Source: Voacanga thouarsii (taxonomy: Eukaryota > Streptophyta > Magnoliopsida > Gentianales > Apocynaceae). From it: a stretch of 64,000 nt of DNA. Location of the stretch: NCBI GenBank assembly GCA_026120185.1, contig JANUWF010003368.1, positions 2,542,001 through 2,606,000 on the forward strand, given 5' to 3'. The notes below the pieces were generated by a model. The model did no database searches. It saw only the letters and a list, made by a program, of their open reading frames with translations, and was not told the origin of the DNA. The position numbers and the translations under genes are program-made. Shown one piece after another: positions 36,915 through 48,960 of this stretch (within the stretch, counting starts at the first letter, position 1; every line of letters starts with the position of its first letter).

Positions 36915-38467
36915 GTCCCTAGTACAACATAGTGTTAAGGAAATTGTGATAGAGATCATGATATGAGATTCCTACTACACTATGTAGTGTTTGTGCTTGA
37001 ATAATCCCTAGTCATAGTATTAATAAGATGGAACATTATCAATATGCCAAGACTAGTACACGTTATATCTCTTCATTGGATCAAGTGGTGGTTCTCATAA
37101 CTGTGAGTATTGTGATACTTAGGATTAATATGTGGATGTTTGTTATATGAACAAGTTCATTAGATGATCTAACTATGAGATAATCACTTGGATAAGTTAT
37201 TGAGTATCAATGATAGAATCTCATTATAGAAAGTGTGCAAGTGTCCTTAGACTTGAGATCTCCAAGGTACTTTGTTTGTTAAGCATTGTACTTTGATTCC
37301 AATCTCTGGAGCCAGATTGAGGGCCATCAATGGGATGGATATTGGGTTCAATGTGAGGTAAACGAAAGTGGTTGAGATAGTCAATAAAGGATTCACCACT
37401 CCTAATAGTAGGAGAGTATATTTCAGGGCCATTTGTAGAAATCATTATTCATAAAGTCTTTGGTCAAGGTGAATATATGTTGAAAATAGTTCCAAATTTG
37501 ATACATATATCGAGTAATGGATTTCTTGAACAAGTACTAAAATATTTGGGCTAGAATTAATAATATTCTGGATGGAGTTGACACAAATTCCATGCTCTAG
37601 ACCGAATGAGAAGAATAGTATGGTGAAAGGAATTTAGCACTGGTTATTGGCTATTGAAAGGTTCACGTCAAACCACTTGACTTTCTAGACTTTTGGGTGA
37701 TTAAGAGTCATTGCTAGATGTCACTATTGATATGCTAAATGTGAATTTATTAATTAGAGAATTAATAAATTAATTCTATATTTCATTAAGGATTATTAAT
37801 TCTAAAGCAATTAGAATTAATTCATATTATGCTACCAATAAGACCAGGAAACTTAATGGATCACACACAATAAATGTTTGAATGCTCAATATATATTATT
37901 TGATAATATTATGGGGTTAATTAAGAGAAAAAATATATATATTTATAGGTGAATTATAAGTTTGTTATAATTTATAAGACTTGGTTGTAATTATATAAAC
38001 TTCAAGGGTCCAATTGTAGACATTGGATCTTGAAAGACTTAATTGCAATTAACACAAATTCTAAAACTATAAATAAGGGAATTTGTTCTTTTTGCTATAG
38101 TTTTTTTAACGATAAAAAAACAGAGGAATTTCGGACTTCCTCTTCACCTCTTTCTTCTCCAATTAAACCTAACTGCTCCTCTTCTACTAGTATAGTTTTG
38201 AGTGGGTTTTGTGAGTAATTCAACCTTGTGTGGATTACTGCTAGAGACAATCCTACTCTTGGATTGTAGTGGCACTGAGTGGACGATCAAAATAGAGTAA
38301 TTGGTTCCTTGGTTTGGCGCAAAATTTTTTTTATTTTCTGCCATAGAAGGTAATCTTCGTTTCCTTCTTCTATTCCCGTTTTAATTGCAAACACGTGATC
38401 CTTGGGCATAGATTTCATAGTTATTTCTGTTGTGTTCTTATTTGATAAGTATGATGAAATCCCAACA
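36915..38467 (+). mobile_element. Copia LTR family F, copy 1 (5'-truncated)
   Basis: From GTCCCTAGTACAAC to CCCAACA this matches the LTRs at 45223-46975 and 55235-56943. It lacks about the first 128 bp of the LTR, and no PBS follows, so it is a truncated solo LTR or LTR remnant. The left junction is with hAT unit 7 and the right junction with a LINE fragment; no target duplication was found. An antisense open frame at 37224-37445 is shared with the other copies. Confidence 0.75.
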
Positions 38468-39724
38468 CAACTCCCTTGCATCATCATCAAGCTGGATTGA
38501 ACTAACAACCTCTTGAGCAATACGAAACCCCTTTGCCTAGTCAGAGTCATCTGAAGAGGAAAGTTGACGATTTCTGCCAGTAACTGAGAGGAATGATCAA
38601 TTCCCTTTCATTTCCTTATGGAATCCGGGAAACTCTAGCAGAATTGCAGTCCAATCAGACCGGATAACAACAACTGACTCCTACTGCGAACCGTGTTCAA
38701 ATTCTGCATGCAAAGACTCTGTTTCCATCAAAGCCCGAGCTTTCGATGACACAGCTTCAGGAGTGTTCAGCTTGTAGACAGGCACCGGTTCATGGCTCAA
38801 CTACATGGTTAGATCGCTTGTTGCTGAATAATCGTCAGAAATTCCTGAAAAGAGCTCGATCCTCTCATGCCAGCATCATTCACATCACCTGACGGAGGAG
38901 AGTCCAGAAAATCTGAGGCCTGACGTATAGTGCAAGAAGGCAGGGACGGCTTTGGCTCTTGCAATGCCAGATCATGACTGGAGTTGGATTTGGCAAGGGT
39001 TTTTTTGCCTTTCTCAAGATCAATCTCTTGCATCATATTAACATTCTGAGTAATGCACTATCTAAGCATCATCATCGGTGGTGTTATTCACAGCAGAAAT
39101 CATTTTGGATATGGGTTTTGAGGAAAACGAGTCAAGGGGTAGAGCTAGATTCTGAATTTTTGTTGCACCTTGTTCTATAACACCTTTATCCTTCTCTTCC
39201 TTTGGTTCTCTACCCATCGCACCATTTGTTGGGAAGTCTTTGGCAGCTATTCCAGATCAGCAGATTTTCCCTTTTCTCTAGTTTGATTATCAGTTCTGCA
39301 ATCAGGCATTGTGTTGCCAATTTTCTTGCAAGCAGTACAATATTCTGGTAGATTTTCATATTCTATTGCTTGATAGAATCCTTCCGACAGTTGACCTTTA
39401 AGACCAATTGAGAGAAATTCTTTGTGAATCGGATCAATAGAAGATCATCCATTAGAAAATTTCCCAACAAGAAACTAATTGAAAGGCAAAGCAAGGCTAG
39501 CAATCTCAAACTTTGTGAAAAATATAGCAGGCTCACCCATGTAAGTGGTGAGTGATTTGATTGGGTCAAAAGATGAAAAAGTAGAGAATAAGGATGGAAA
39601 AGGACTTACTCTGCTTACCTGAGTCCGGTGGAGGAGGTGAGGGAAGAGGCAGTCATAGAGTATTTGAAAATCAAACAGCATCTAGGGAGAGTTATCTGCA
39701 GCTAGGGAGAGATTTGTAAGATTA
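38468..39724 (-). pseudogene. LINE-type ORF1 fragment (DUF4283 and CCHC knuckle)
   Basis: Minus-strand translation gives GEPAIFFTKFEIASLALPFN and LVGKFSNG, the start of a DUF4283 domain. It then jumps to GFYQAIEYENLPEYCTACKK followed by IGNTMPDC. The latter is a CX2CX4xX4C knuckle of the LINE ORF1 type in which the His is replaced by Asn. The core of DUF4283 between them is missing, so there is an internal deletion. Downstream is a Ser/Lys-rich tail (an open stretch at 38809-39036). Right of it the array's spacer X resumes; left it is cut by a copia LTR. No endonuclease or RT (ORF2) is present. DUF4283 also occurs in other plant retroelement proteins. Confidence 0.7.
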
Positions 39725-39870
39725 AGATACATAAGGGGATCATAAATTCTCCAAAATGTTCAAAGAATAGTAATCCATACAAGTTTGATACTTTGGTTAG
39801 CATTTGGATGGCGTATCCAGATAGCTTTAAATTATTATACTTCTCTTCTTTATGTTTTTACACACGAAAT
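39725..39870 (+). repeat. Fragment of spacer X beyond the LINE piece
   Basis: 'GGATCATAAATTCTCCAAAATG' to 'TTATACTTCTCTTCTTTATG' matches the beginning of spacer X (30780-30910). This shows that the hAT array once continued here. Confidence 0.7.
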
Positions 39871-41006
39871 GGATACACCATTAGAATATTTACTAAAAAT
39901 ATTAACAATATTAACACATAAGAACGACTAATGTGTTGTCAGATAATAATAAAATAACTAACCAACATTATTAAAATTTTTAACATATTTAAAATATTTT
40001 TTCATGCTTTCTATGTTGAGAAAATGAGTGAATGCCTGGAAAGCATCAGGAAAAGAATGTACATAAAAAGCCTTTGTATGGAGAGTGGATTAGAAAATGA
40101 TAAATTGAATTCCATCGATTTAGAACATCCTGTTAAAATATTTTAGGCTCGTACCCTAAGGTCTACAAAAACTCTTGCATTCTTTCATAGTTGATGTTTT
40201 AATAAATACAAAATTGTAGTTTTAATAGGTATAAGATGAATATCAAGACATTTCAAACCATGTCGTACATGTAATTTAAAATGTGACAGGAAAATTTAAT
40301 ATAAGAATCTCTTTCGCCTAGAATTGGTTCAATTAATTTTTATGGCCCTTAACTAATATAATATTTGTAGTAGCATTCTCAAAAGTAATTGAAAATGTTC
40401 TTTGACCTAAATTATATTCTTTTAAAATTAACATTATCATTGGACAAATATTTTCATCGGCATGTAGAACATCAAAAACTCTATAGAAAATTAATTTTTT
40501 GTAGGTTCTTTTGTTACCTATCCAGTGACATGTGCTACTCATAAATAAAAGTGTTTATCGGTAATAATTCTAAATATCACTATATAAAGATATCTTATTA
40601 TTTAGTTCAATAAATATTTGAATTAATCCTTTTTAACTAGCAATATATAATTTCTTTTAGTGTATGTGTGACCCTGGTATATAGAACCACATGGGTAGTA
40701 AAAATTAAAGCAATTGATAAGATCTCATAAAATGTAATTTATCATCGAAACTAAAATAGAGATAATCAACGAACACCATTCTAGCTAATTATGAAGTGGA
40801 TTGAGGCCCAAGCATAACATTTTCTTTAAGAAAATTCATGACACTACAATAGTTTAGCCGGTGCAATGGTCTCCAGGCATGTCATTCCCAGGATATAACA
40901 ATCCAACATCTAATTCTGCAATTTTCACAAGCCTACACTGTTACGAGAGCCAAAGCTCTAAACACAAACACACATATTTAATTATTTACTTCATTGGCAC
41001 ACACAC
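39871..41006. other. Unassigned AT-rich DNA
   Basis: No repeat partner in this window, no domain and no long reading frame. The longest open stretches are short and without known motifs. Confidence 0.5.
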
Positions 41007-41743
41007 TGTTAGAGGAAATATAAAAAAACAAGTATAAGAACACATATAAGTATTTAATATGGTTGAATAATAAAACAACTTAAAAGAAATAATAAATAGA
41101 ATTCAAGAGAAGAAGAAGATAATAATTCGAGGTTTGTGTTCAACACAATCTCCTTAAAATAGATTTGCCCCCTCCTATAACTGTGCTTGAGGTTGAAGTA
41201 GACGTCTATCTCCCAAGATACAATAGATTCAGTGGAGCATCTAGCACAAGACTCTTCACCAGGCAAAATTGAACAAACTAATCAAGAACACTATTGAAAG
41301 AATGTATATGTTGAGATAAGAAAACGATAAGGAGATTTAATTCTCTTTACTTTTTTGACTTTGAAAAAATAGAATGTGAGACACCTATTTTTAGATTTAG
41401 GTAAGTAGTAGGATCATGAACATGGCATTAAATGATCATATTATTCTAAATAAATATTCATGGAATTCTTGTTCAGAATTCTAGGCAACAATTCAAGTAT
41501 GTATTCAAGATACATGTATATCCATTAACGAATAGCTTTATATTTATGTACACTTATAGTACATGAATTTGAAGATACAAAAAAAATACAAGATAGAAAA
41601 TTTAGTGAATGTATTTAAAACATCAAAGATACATCAAATCGTTAACATACTAAAGTAAGTACATCTTCTACTTTCATCTTTCATGGTGATACATTGCAAC
41701 AATTTTCTTATTCACCCATTCATCATTATGCCAATGTCCAACA
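41007..41743 (-). mobile_element. 3' LTR of copia element 2
   Basis: On the minus strand the LTR begins TGTTGGACATTGGC right after a polypurine tract and ends CCTCTAACA, 737 bp with TG...CA ends. It terminates the minus-strand copia element whose RNase H lies at 42290-42836. The partner 5' LTR is not in the window. Confidence 0.8.
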
Positions 41744-41755
41744 ATCCCCCACATG
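41744..41755 (-). other. Polypurine tract of copia element 2
   Basis: On the minus strand CATGTGGGGGAT lies immediately before the TGTTGGA LTR start. Confidence 0.8.
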
Positions 41756-42289
41756 AATGAAAAGTTATTTCAGTTTTGACTCGACACAGAATTCCACAGA
41801 TGAAACCTGCATAGGATAGTTAGATGTTATCCTTTGAACCTTCTCTTGTGAGATATATGCATATTACTAACTGTTCAGTAGATACGATTTCTTTGAACTG
41901 TCCTACTTTCTTGTGTAAATAAAACATATACTTCACACAGGATCATTTCTGGGTTTGTTTAGCTCTTATGATTATGTTTGTTTAGGCCATGAACATCAAC
42001 ATGGCTCTACAAAAGTTTCTATAGAATTGAGCCCTACACAATTCTCTTTTTGAAGTGACCCCACTTTTCTCTCACACAGGTGATGTACTTAAGTCTCAAG
42101 TAAATAATTACTTGTTTAAGAATCATTAAAATAGACATTGCTATCCAAATCCCTTTAGCATCATTTTTTCATTATAGGAATGGGTTGAGGTTACACCTAC
42201 AGTGACCACATTAAGTCTTATAACTAGGTTGTCCTTTTGAACCAAGATCTTGGGATCTCGAGTCAACTAGGTTGGATATCCTTTATAAA
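41756..42289 (-). other. 3' untranslated region of copia element 2
   Basis: Non-coding stretch between the RNase H end and the polypurine tract. No other feature seen. Confidence 0.6.
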
Positions 42290-42836
42290 ATTTATTTTTT
42301 CACAGGCTTTAATCACATTTCCTTCGTCATCTTTTCAACTCATTAGCTCTCTATTTAACCTTTTGGTTAATAGATCCGCAACATTCTCTTTTGGCTTTAC
42401 ATAATCAATAGAGATCACACCTGTTGAGAGTAGTTGCCTAATGGTATTATATCTTCGACGTATGTGTCTAGACTTACCATTATATATATTGCTTTATGCT
42501 CTTCCAATTGCTGATTAGCTATCACAATAAATACAAATTGGTGGCACATGCTTTTCTCATTTTAGAATGTCCTCTAAGAAATGGCATAGCCATTCAACTT
42601 CTTCACCACATTTATCCAAAATTACGAATTTAGACTATATTGTGGATCTAGAAATAATAGTTTGTTTAGAGGACTTCCAAGACACAACAACACCAGCTAG
42701 TGAAAACACATATCCACTTGTAGAATTTGAACCTTTTGTATCAAATATCCAACTTGCATTAATATATCCTTCAAGGACAGCTAGATATCGAGTATAATAT
42801 AGTCCAAATTTTTTAGTATATTGTAGGTATTTAACT
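42290..42836 (-). pseudogene. Copia element 2 RNase H domain (5' end cut off)
   Basis: Minus-strand translation gives [15 protein letters not shown], then [68 protein letters not shown] and VADLLTKRLNREL. This is the RT-RNase H linker and RNase H of a plant Ty1/copia element. The ESE motif has lost its Glu codon to a stop (tag after STI). A second stop follows the EDI helix. RT, integrase and gag are absent because the giant-LTR element is inserted at 42837. It differs clearly from copia element 1 (for example CDSQSAIG against YCDNAG). Confidence 0.9.
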
Positions 42837-44633
42837 TGTTACACCCCACTACTAGGTAACCTATAATGGTCGGGGATGTCATCCTATCCTTAGGAACATG
42901 AGTTTTTACAGCTAGGCAAGAGAAAAAATGGAAATAGATTCAAAACTTAAATACAACTCTTCAATACTTATACAAATGTCTCATAAGTGAAATCCTAAGA
43001 GACTACGAGTTCTTAAAACAAAATCTCAAATAATAGCAAAATCTAAGTCTTTGACCTTTGGCAACTTCCCACATCACTGAGACTAGTACTCCTTGAAAAC
43101 ATGACAAAGAAATATGTGAGAAGAAAATTCTCAATAAGTCCTATGTGTGCTAATGGGGTTTATAAATCTTTTTCATGATGTAAGTATTAAATAAAGGGCC
43201 ATGAATAAATGCATGCATTTACAAAGTAATTCCAATAATACTGAGCGGTGTAAATTTCATGGTACCAATTAGCTAAGATTGTCAAAAATTATCGAATAAA
43301 AATATTTAGTAAAACAACCACTCATAGTTTATAAAACCCGAGTTATGAAACCTTACATCATAACCCTAATTGGTTGTCATAAAACCCTTTATTGTGATTG
43401 GGCACTGTGAAACCTTGCATCACAGTGTTGGTGGTTAAATAGCCCATCAGGTGGAACACTCCTCGTTCTTCCACCCTACTTTCCAATTGTCTATTCCAGG
43501 AACAGTCTCACTTGGAATTAGTTGCTAGTGTGGAGTGGCCTGACCTACTAGTACTGTCGCCCCATCTAGAAATGACTCATCTCCTAGAGGTAGCCTCTTA
43601 CTAGAAGACTTGTCCTACCCTTCAAGGTTTAGTACCATCGGTCTACTCTTATTAAGTACTCAACGAAATTAGTTCCACTTAAGGACCTTCAATTATTCTG
43701 CAAGTCAATTCTCGAGTATCTTTAATAAATAGATTTTGAGTTATAACCTTAAAAAAATACATGGTATGATTTTATAAACCATATTTTTCAAATCAGTATA
43801 ATGTTCATAGAGCTTAAGCAATAATGATGCTTCACTCGAAATCAGCCTTTTTAGGAATGAGCATGATTCGAAAGTACTTTTTAGAGTATAATCATTTAAA
43901 CACTTTTGAACACTAAAAATCGAGAGTCACAGGCAAAGACTTACAAATCTATTCAAAATTTAACTTAATAGTAATGTCAATTGCATAAAGAAGGTTTTAT
44001 GTATGCAAGGATGTACTTATTTTTCCTCAGAGAAAACTAGCTATCGAATTGATCCTTAGCAAAAAGAACAAATATTGTATATTAAAAACATAAAAACTTC
44101 TGTCATATTCTATTCAACATATGCCACAAACACATGGCACATTTTCCCAGTTTTCACCTAAACATGGTTTCTAAATAATTCAACAATCCAACCATCATAT
44201 GCAAGAACTCGTGGTAACCATAACTTTTTAAATGAGAAGCTAGAATAAAAAAGAAATAGGAATTGTTAAAGAAGAAAGGAGATTTGGAATAATATTCTCC
44301 TATCCCTAAAAGGAAATGGAGGCTATGAAGTGGGGAAGGCTAGCCAAAAGGAATAGAAAGAGAAGAAAAAATGTAATACTTATATAGAAGGTAGCAATCG
44401 ACCCCCATATGCTTAACTAGAACCTCAACACTCTTACCATAATACAACTTTGCTCTTGTAACCCCTAATTACACAAAAATCCTTAATTACTATAGTCTTA
44501 TACTTAAGTTCTCCTTTTCTCACCTTAAAATAAATAAATAGAATGACTCTACTACTTTAGTAAGGTATGCATGCTAAACAAATAGTGCAACTTAGTACTA
44601 CTTAGGTTAAGCAATTAACTTCACTCAAGGTAC

Positions 44634-44688
<55 letters not shown>

Positions 44689-44770
44689 CAATCACATAAA
44701 ATGCACATGTAAAAATATAATTCATGAATTCCCCTCATTCCCAAAAGTAGCTTAGGATGTGGGTTTCATA
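42837..44770 (-). mobile_element. Giant-LTR gypsy element: 3' LTR (deleted form)
   Basis: The plus-strand left end TGTTACACCCCACTAC is the reverse complement of a giant-LTR 3' end. The right end GGGTTTCATA corresponds to the TGTGAAACCC start. Immediately beyond it, on the minus strand, is a purine-rich tract (AAGATGGGGAGGA, 44771-44785), so this is the 3' LTR. It is 1934 bp. Compared with the 5' LTR of the same element it lacks about 1.7 kb between 44243 and 44244 (the partner of 54605-58010 minus the nested LTR). A TA tract occupies 44637-44686. Confidence 0.8.
44637..44686. repeat. (TA)n microsatellite in the 3' giant LTR
   Basis: Fifty bases of TA. The partner 5' LTR has a (CG)n/(GT)n tract at the same place (58424-58455). 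Confidence 0.95.
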
Positions 44771-45222
44771 TCCTCCCCATCTTAGAGGAATTTTGCCCCG
44801 AAATTTACGGCGTCATTACTTTAGAGCGATTCAGGGTCTTCTTCTCTACCCAACCCTTGTTGCATCCCAATGATATTTAGTATACCGAATTTAAGGATAC
44901 CCACTAGTCTTTACTGTATGACATTTCATCCTATGAATTGTCGTTAATTCTTCCTTTACTAGAATCCAATACATCTTAATCAAGCTAGATTAGTGGTACT
45001 GTTTTGCTCTTACAAACTACTGAGTAGATAATTATTCAGATTCCTTCCTGTAACCCTTACTGTCTTTCACCCATAGTGGACATATTACCATAGTAATTTT
45101 GATTCCTCCCATCCTAACTAATATGCATAAACCTCATAGCAATGTGTAGGATTAGGATCAAGCAAAACATCTGCTTGATGACTTTGTATAATAGACATAC
45201 CTTTCCCTTTTTTTGCATTTAT
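44771..45222 (-). other. Polypurine tract and 3' internal end of the giant-LTR element
   Basis: The minus strand reads AAATTTCGGGGCAAAATTCC, then AAGATGGGGAGGAT, just before the LTR. The combination 'AATTTCGGGG.(C/A)GAAATT..' and 'GGGGAGGAT' is the usual 3' end of Del/Tekay-like chromoviruses. No integrase or chromodomain sequence can be read here. It is cut by a copia solo LTR at 45223. Confidence 0.65.
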
Positions 45223-46975
45223 TATTAGTGTTATGCTCTAGAGGGAATCACTTGTACATTATATATGATATATTTTATTTTAATAAAGACATTATTTATC
45301 TTACAGTTTTTTTTTGTTTACCTTTGTGTAATATAACTGTTAGATAAAGTCCCTAGTACAACACCGTGTTAAGGAAATTATGATAGAGATCATGATATGA
45401 GATTCCTACTACACTGTATAGTGTTAGTACTTAAATAGTCCATAGTCATAGTATTAATGAGACAGAACATCATTAATACGTTAAGACTAGCATGTGTTAG
45501 ACTTCTTGATTTGATCAAGCGGTGGTTCTCATATTCGTGAATATTGAGATACTCAAAGTTAACACATGAATGCTTGTTAATGGAACAAGTACATTGGATG
45601 ACCTAGCTATGGGATAATCACATGGATAACTATTTAGTGCCGAGATATAATCTCAATATAGCAAACGTGCAAGTATCCTTAGACTTGAGATCTCCAAGGT
45701 ACTTTGTTTGCTGAGCATTGTGCTTTGATTCCAATCTCTGGAGCCAGATCGAATGCCGCCTATGGGATGGATATTTGGTACATTGTGAGGTAAATGAAAG
45801 TAGTTGAGAAGGTCAATAAAGGATTTACCACTCCTAATAGTAGGGGCGAATATCTCATGGCCACTTATAGGAATTACTACCTGAGAAGTCCTTGGCCAAG
45901 GTGTCTGTGTATTGGAAACAGTTCCAATTAATACACATCTAGAGTAGTGGGTTCCTGATACAAGTACTATTATATTCGGGTCAGAATTAATATACATTCT
46001 GGAGGGAGTTGGCACTAATTCTATACTCCAAACCGAATGAGATATTATATAGTGAAAGTAGTTAATTGCACTGTAATTTGTTATTAAAGGGTTCATGTCA
46101 AGCCACTTAACTTCCTGAACGCTTAGGTGGTCATGATGTGTTGCTAGATACCGCTCATGGTTTGAGAATATGAGTTTATTAATTAATGAATTAATAAACC
46201 AATCCTGATTAGAATCAATATGATTAATTCTAATTAATTATGAATTATTAATCTCAAATACATTTAAATTAATTCATGTTTGCTACTAATTGACTGGGAA
46301 ACCTAATAGGTCACACATAATATATGATTCTATACTTAAGATGTTATTTGATAACATAGTGGGGTTAATTGCGAGAAAGAGAAGTTGTTGTGACCAAATT
46401 ATAATTAGTTATAATTTATAATCCAAATTGTAATTGTGAAAACTTAATATTTCCAATTACAATTAGGGAATTCTAACTGTTTTAAAATTCTCAGATGAAG
46501 TATTTTCAGCAGGATTTTTTTCGTGATATATATAGGATATATGCACGAAATTCCTGGGGGTCTAAGACACATGAACATAACTCCAAAATCCTAAGGGATA
46601 CACGATCTCCTTCTCTTCTCTTACTCTCTCTCGTTGATCTTCATCAAACCCTAGCCGCCATTGTTGTTTTCTACTAGCACAGAAAATTTTAGTGCTTGAG
46701 TGTGATATTCCGTGTGGATTTTCATTAGAGATAATCACACACTGTGATTATAGTAGTTGGACATTCAACTTTCGTAGTGTTTGATCAAGAGGATTGGTGG
46801 ATCGCGCCTCAGACGAGAAAAGAAAATTTTTATTTTTCACACGCTCAAAGAAAGGTAAAAACCGTTACCTTTATTCTCTTTATGTCTTGTTTTCCACACG
46901 TATACGAGTCCTAGGATGGTATCTCATTCTTATATTTTCGATGTACCATTTATGATATGCATGAGATACCTAATA
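45223..46975 (+). mobile_element. Copia solo LTR family F, copy 2 (1753 bp, TSD TTTAT)
   Basis: TTTAT lies on both sides (45218-45222 and 46976-46980), so the ends are exact. The termini are TATTAG...CTAATA instead of TG...CA. Both end positions show G-to-A or C-to-T changes relative to copy 3 (TGTTAG...CCAACA). It has no PBS or coding domain, hence a solo LTR. An antisense open frame of 147 codons (45653-46096) is shared in part with the other copies. Confidence 0.9.
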
Positions 46976-46980
46976 TTTAT

Positions 46981-47092
46981 TCCTAGTTCTTCTCAGTTTA
47001 GTGTGAAGATTCTGGCTTTTAATTGAGCTTTTTGTCCTTCATTCCTTGAAGTCCCACTAATATTAGCTCGATTGGCTAGATAAGTAGGTAAG
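46981..47092 (-). other. Internal fragment of the giant-LTR element
   Basis: 112 bases of giant-LTR element interior between a solo LTR and the next nested element. No motif seen. Confidence 0.5.
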
Positions 47093-48131
47093 TGATATGA
47101 TATTGCTTGAGGGGTATTTAATTGATGAATTTTGTAGCTAATTTGGGATTAAAATATAAGACCTACTTTGAAGCTCAAAATAAGGATTTTGAAGCAAAAC
47201 AAACACACCTAATTCAAATACTAATACCCTAAGCCAATTTGAGAACCTACATCACTAGAAAAATAGGAATTGAGTCTATGAATTCATACCCAAGAGTCCT
47301 CAACCCAACTAGGAGTCAAGAACAATTGAAGCAGATGAACTAAGTAACCAAAGATAACCTCTACTCTAAACTCTTAGTTTAGCAAGAAACTAATATTTTA
47401 TTTTGATAGGTTAGTTTGATCTACCTTTGTGAGTTTATAGACACAAATCAAAGGTAAGGAATGGAATTTTAAGATTGGTCTTAGCCTTCAAGGAAGAACC
47501 TCAAGAACTCTCACAAGAGTTTCTCTTTGATCTTAAAAATAATGTCCAACTTATATATATGAAATGTTATAATTGGCATATATATAGCCATTCAACCCTA
47601 TCTATAGTAAGAAGTAGAAGCAATCCTACCCATTAATGTGTTTAAAAGGTCTAAAAATTCTCTATTACATAATAAAAGTCGTGAAAATTTAATTAGAAAT
47701 AAAACAGAACAAAAATAGAACAAAATAGGGTGTTGCCCAAAGTAGGCCAGTATCGATTTGCATTCGGCATCAGCTTTATTCTGAACAAATTGGCTAACAG
47801 GCCGAGAAGAGCCAGTGCCAGTTCACCTTACTAGGCCAACACTGGTTCAGTACTATTTTTCAATAGCTAGTTCATTTATTTGTTCTCAACCTTCTCTTGT
47901 GCTCCTTTGGTCTTCCATATAAATTGTTGGGCAAATACAACTTTCTTTGGCCTTCCTTTTGGCATCCATCTCTTCAAACTTTTCATGTTCCTTGGCTTAT
48001 TGGTTGGTTTTACTTGAATTCTCCCTTGTAAGCCTCCATGTCTTGGATTCTTTCAAGGTGCCATGAAGTGTGGTTTGTAATTCCATCCCCCTTATTTAGC
48101 TTTAGCATATTGCTTGGGTGAATTCCTATCA
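47093..48131 (-). repeat. 3' LTR of the 47093 gypsy element
   Basis: 1039 bp direct repeat partner of 49905-50927. It has TGATATGATATTGC on its plus-strand left edge, AATTCCTATCA on the right, and GC-rich motifs at about 47740-47850. Confidence 0.9.
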
Positions 48132-48479
48132 TTTTCCCTTTGTTTATGTGAATTCATTCTCGAATGAGCACCTGCATAAGTTTTCAAATAAGAATTCTTT
48201 TGTGAAAATAAGATAAAAATTTTATGACCTCCTACATATAACTCATTTTACCTCCCATCTCCACTCTTCTCTTTTGGTGTATCTCCCTCTTTGTTTTTTA
48301 CCTTTTAAGCACGAGAGAGTTACTCTCATTTTATTCCCCTTACCTCTTCTTTTGTTATTCTCCTTTTTTGCTCCTTCATGATTTAAAGTCTCATTTACCA
48401 CTCATTCTTTTCCCTCATTATATTTCCTCTCACCCTTCTTCTTTTGAGAACTCTCATCAAAACCCTTCATTTTCTCTTT

Positions 48480-48960
48480 GTCCTTTATATTTTTTTACAC
48501 TTCTCTCATCCCACATGGGGGTAGGGGTAGAAGGGTATATAATATGCTCCCCTTAATAACCGAGTATGAGTTCCTCCTCCCATCATGTAGTACTCTTCTA
48601 TCAAATTGTCATGGCCTCCCCAAAATTAGATGGTTAGCTTGGATAGGGACAACATCACAAATGATTTCATCTACATATTTCCCCATCTCAATTGTTAATA
48701 ACAATTGTTTGCTCACCTTTAACTTCTCACTATCATGAAACCATTGCAACCTATAGGGCTAGGGTGTCTTAGCGCATATAAGTCCAATCCCTCTACAAGA
48801 CTAGCACTAACCACATTTGTAAAGCTCCCTCCATCAATAATAGAAACACATGGCTTTTGGTTAATTAGGCAATGGGAGTAAAAGATATTATTTCTTTGTA
48901 AGCTTCCCTTCACCTCTTCTTCATAAACATCCTTTCCTTCACAAGCACTTATATCCTTGA
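48480..48960 (-). pseudogene. Gypsy protease and linker of the 47093 element
   Basis: Minus-strand translation shows NNIFYSHCLINQKPCVSIID followed by GGSFTNVV, the DGGS form of the aspartic protease active site of plant gypsy elements. Next come LLLTIEMGKYVDEIICDVVP and HLILGRPW, the conserved stretch between protease and RT in this lineage. The frame from 48913 to 48719 is open but then shifts and stops. A Lys/Glu-rich tail follows, and RT never appears. The matching segment of the right-hand gypsy element (62540-62830) has the same order. Confidence 0.85.

Noticed and set aside
39871..41006. Possible host exon in unassigned DNA
   Set aside because: Reading frames are short, without domains, conserved splice pattern or partner sequences in the window.
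45653..46096. 147-codon minus-strand frame as a possible host gene
   Set aside because: It lies wholly within a solo LTR with exact target duplications and matches frames in other LTR copies; listed as a finding, not a gene.
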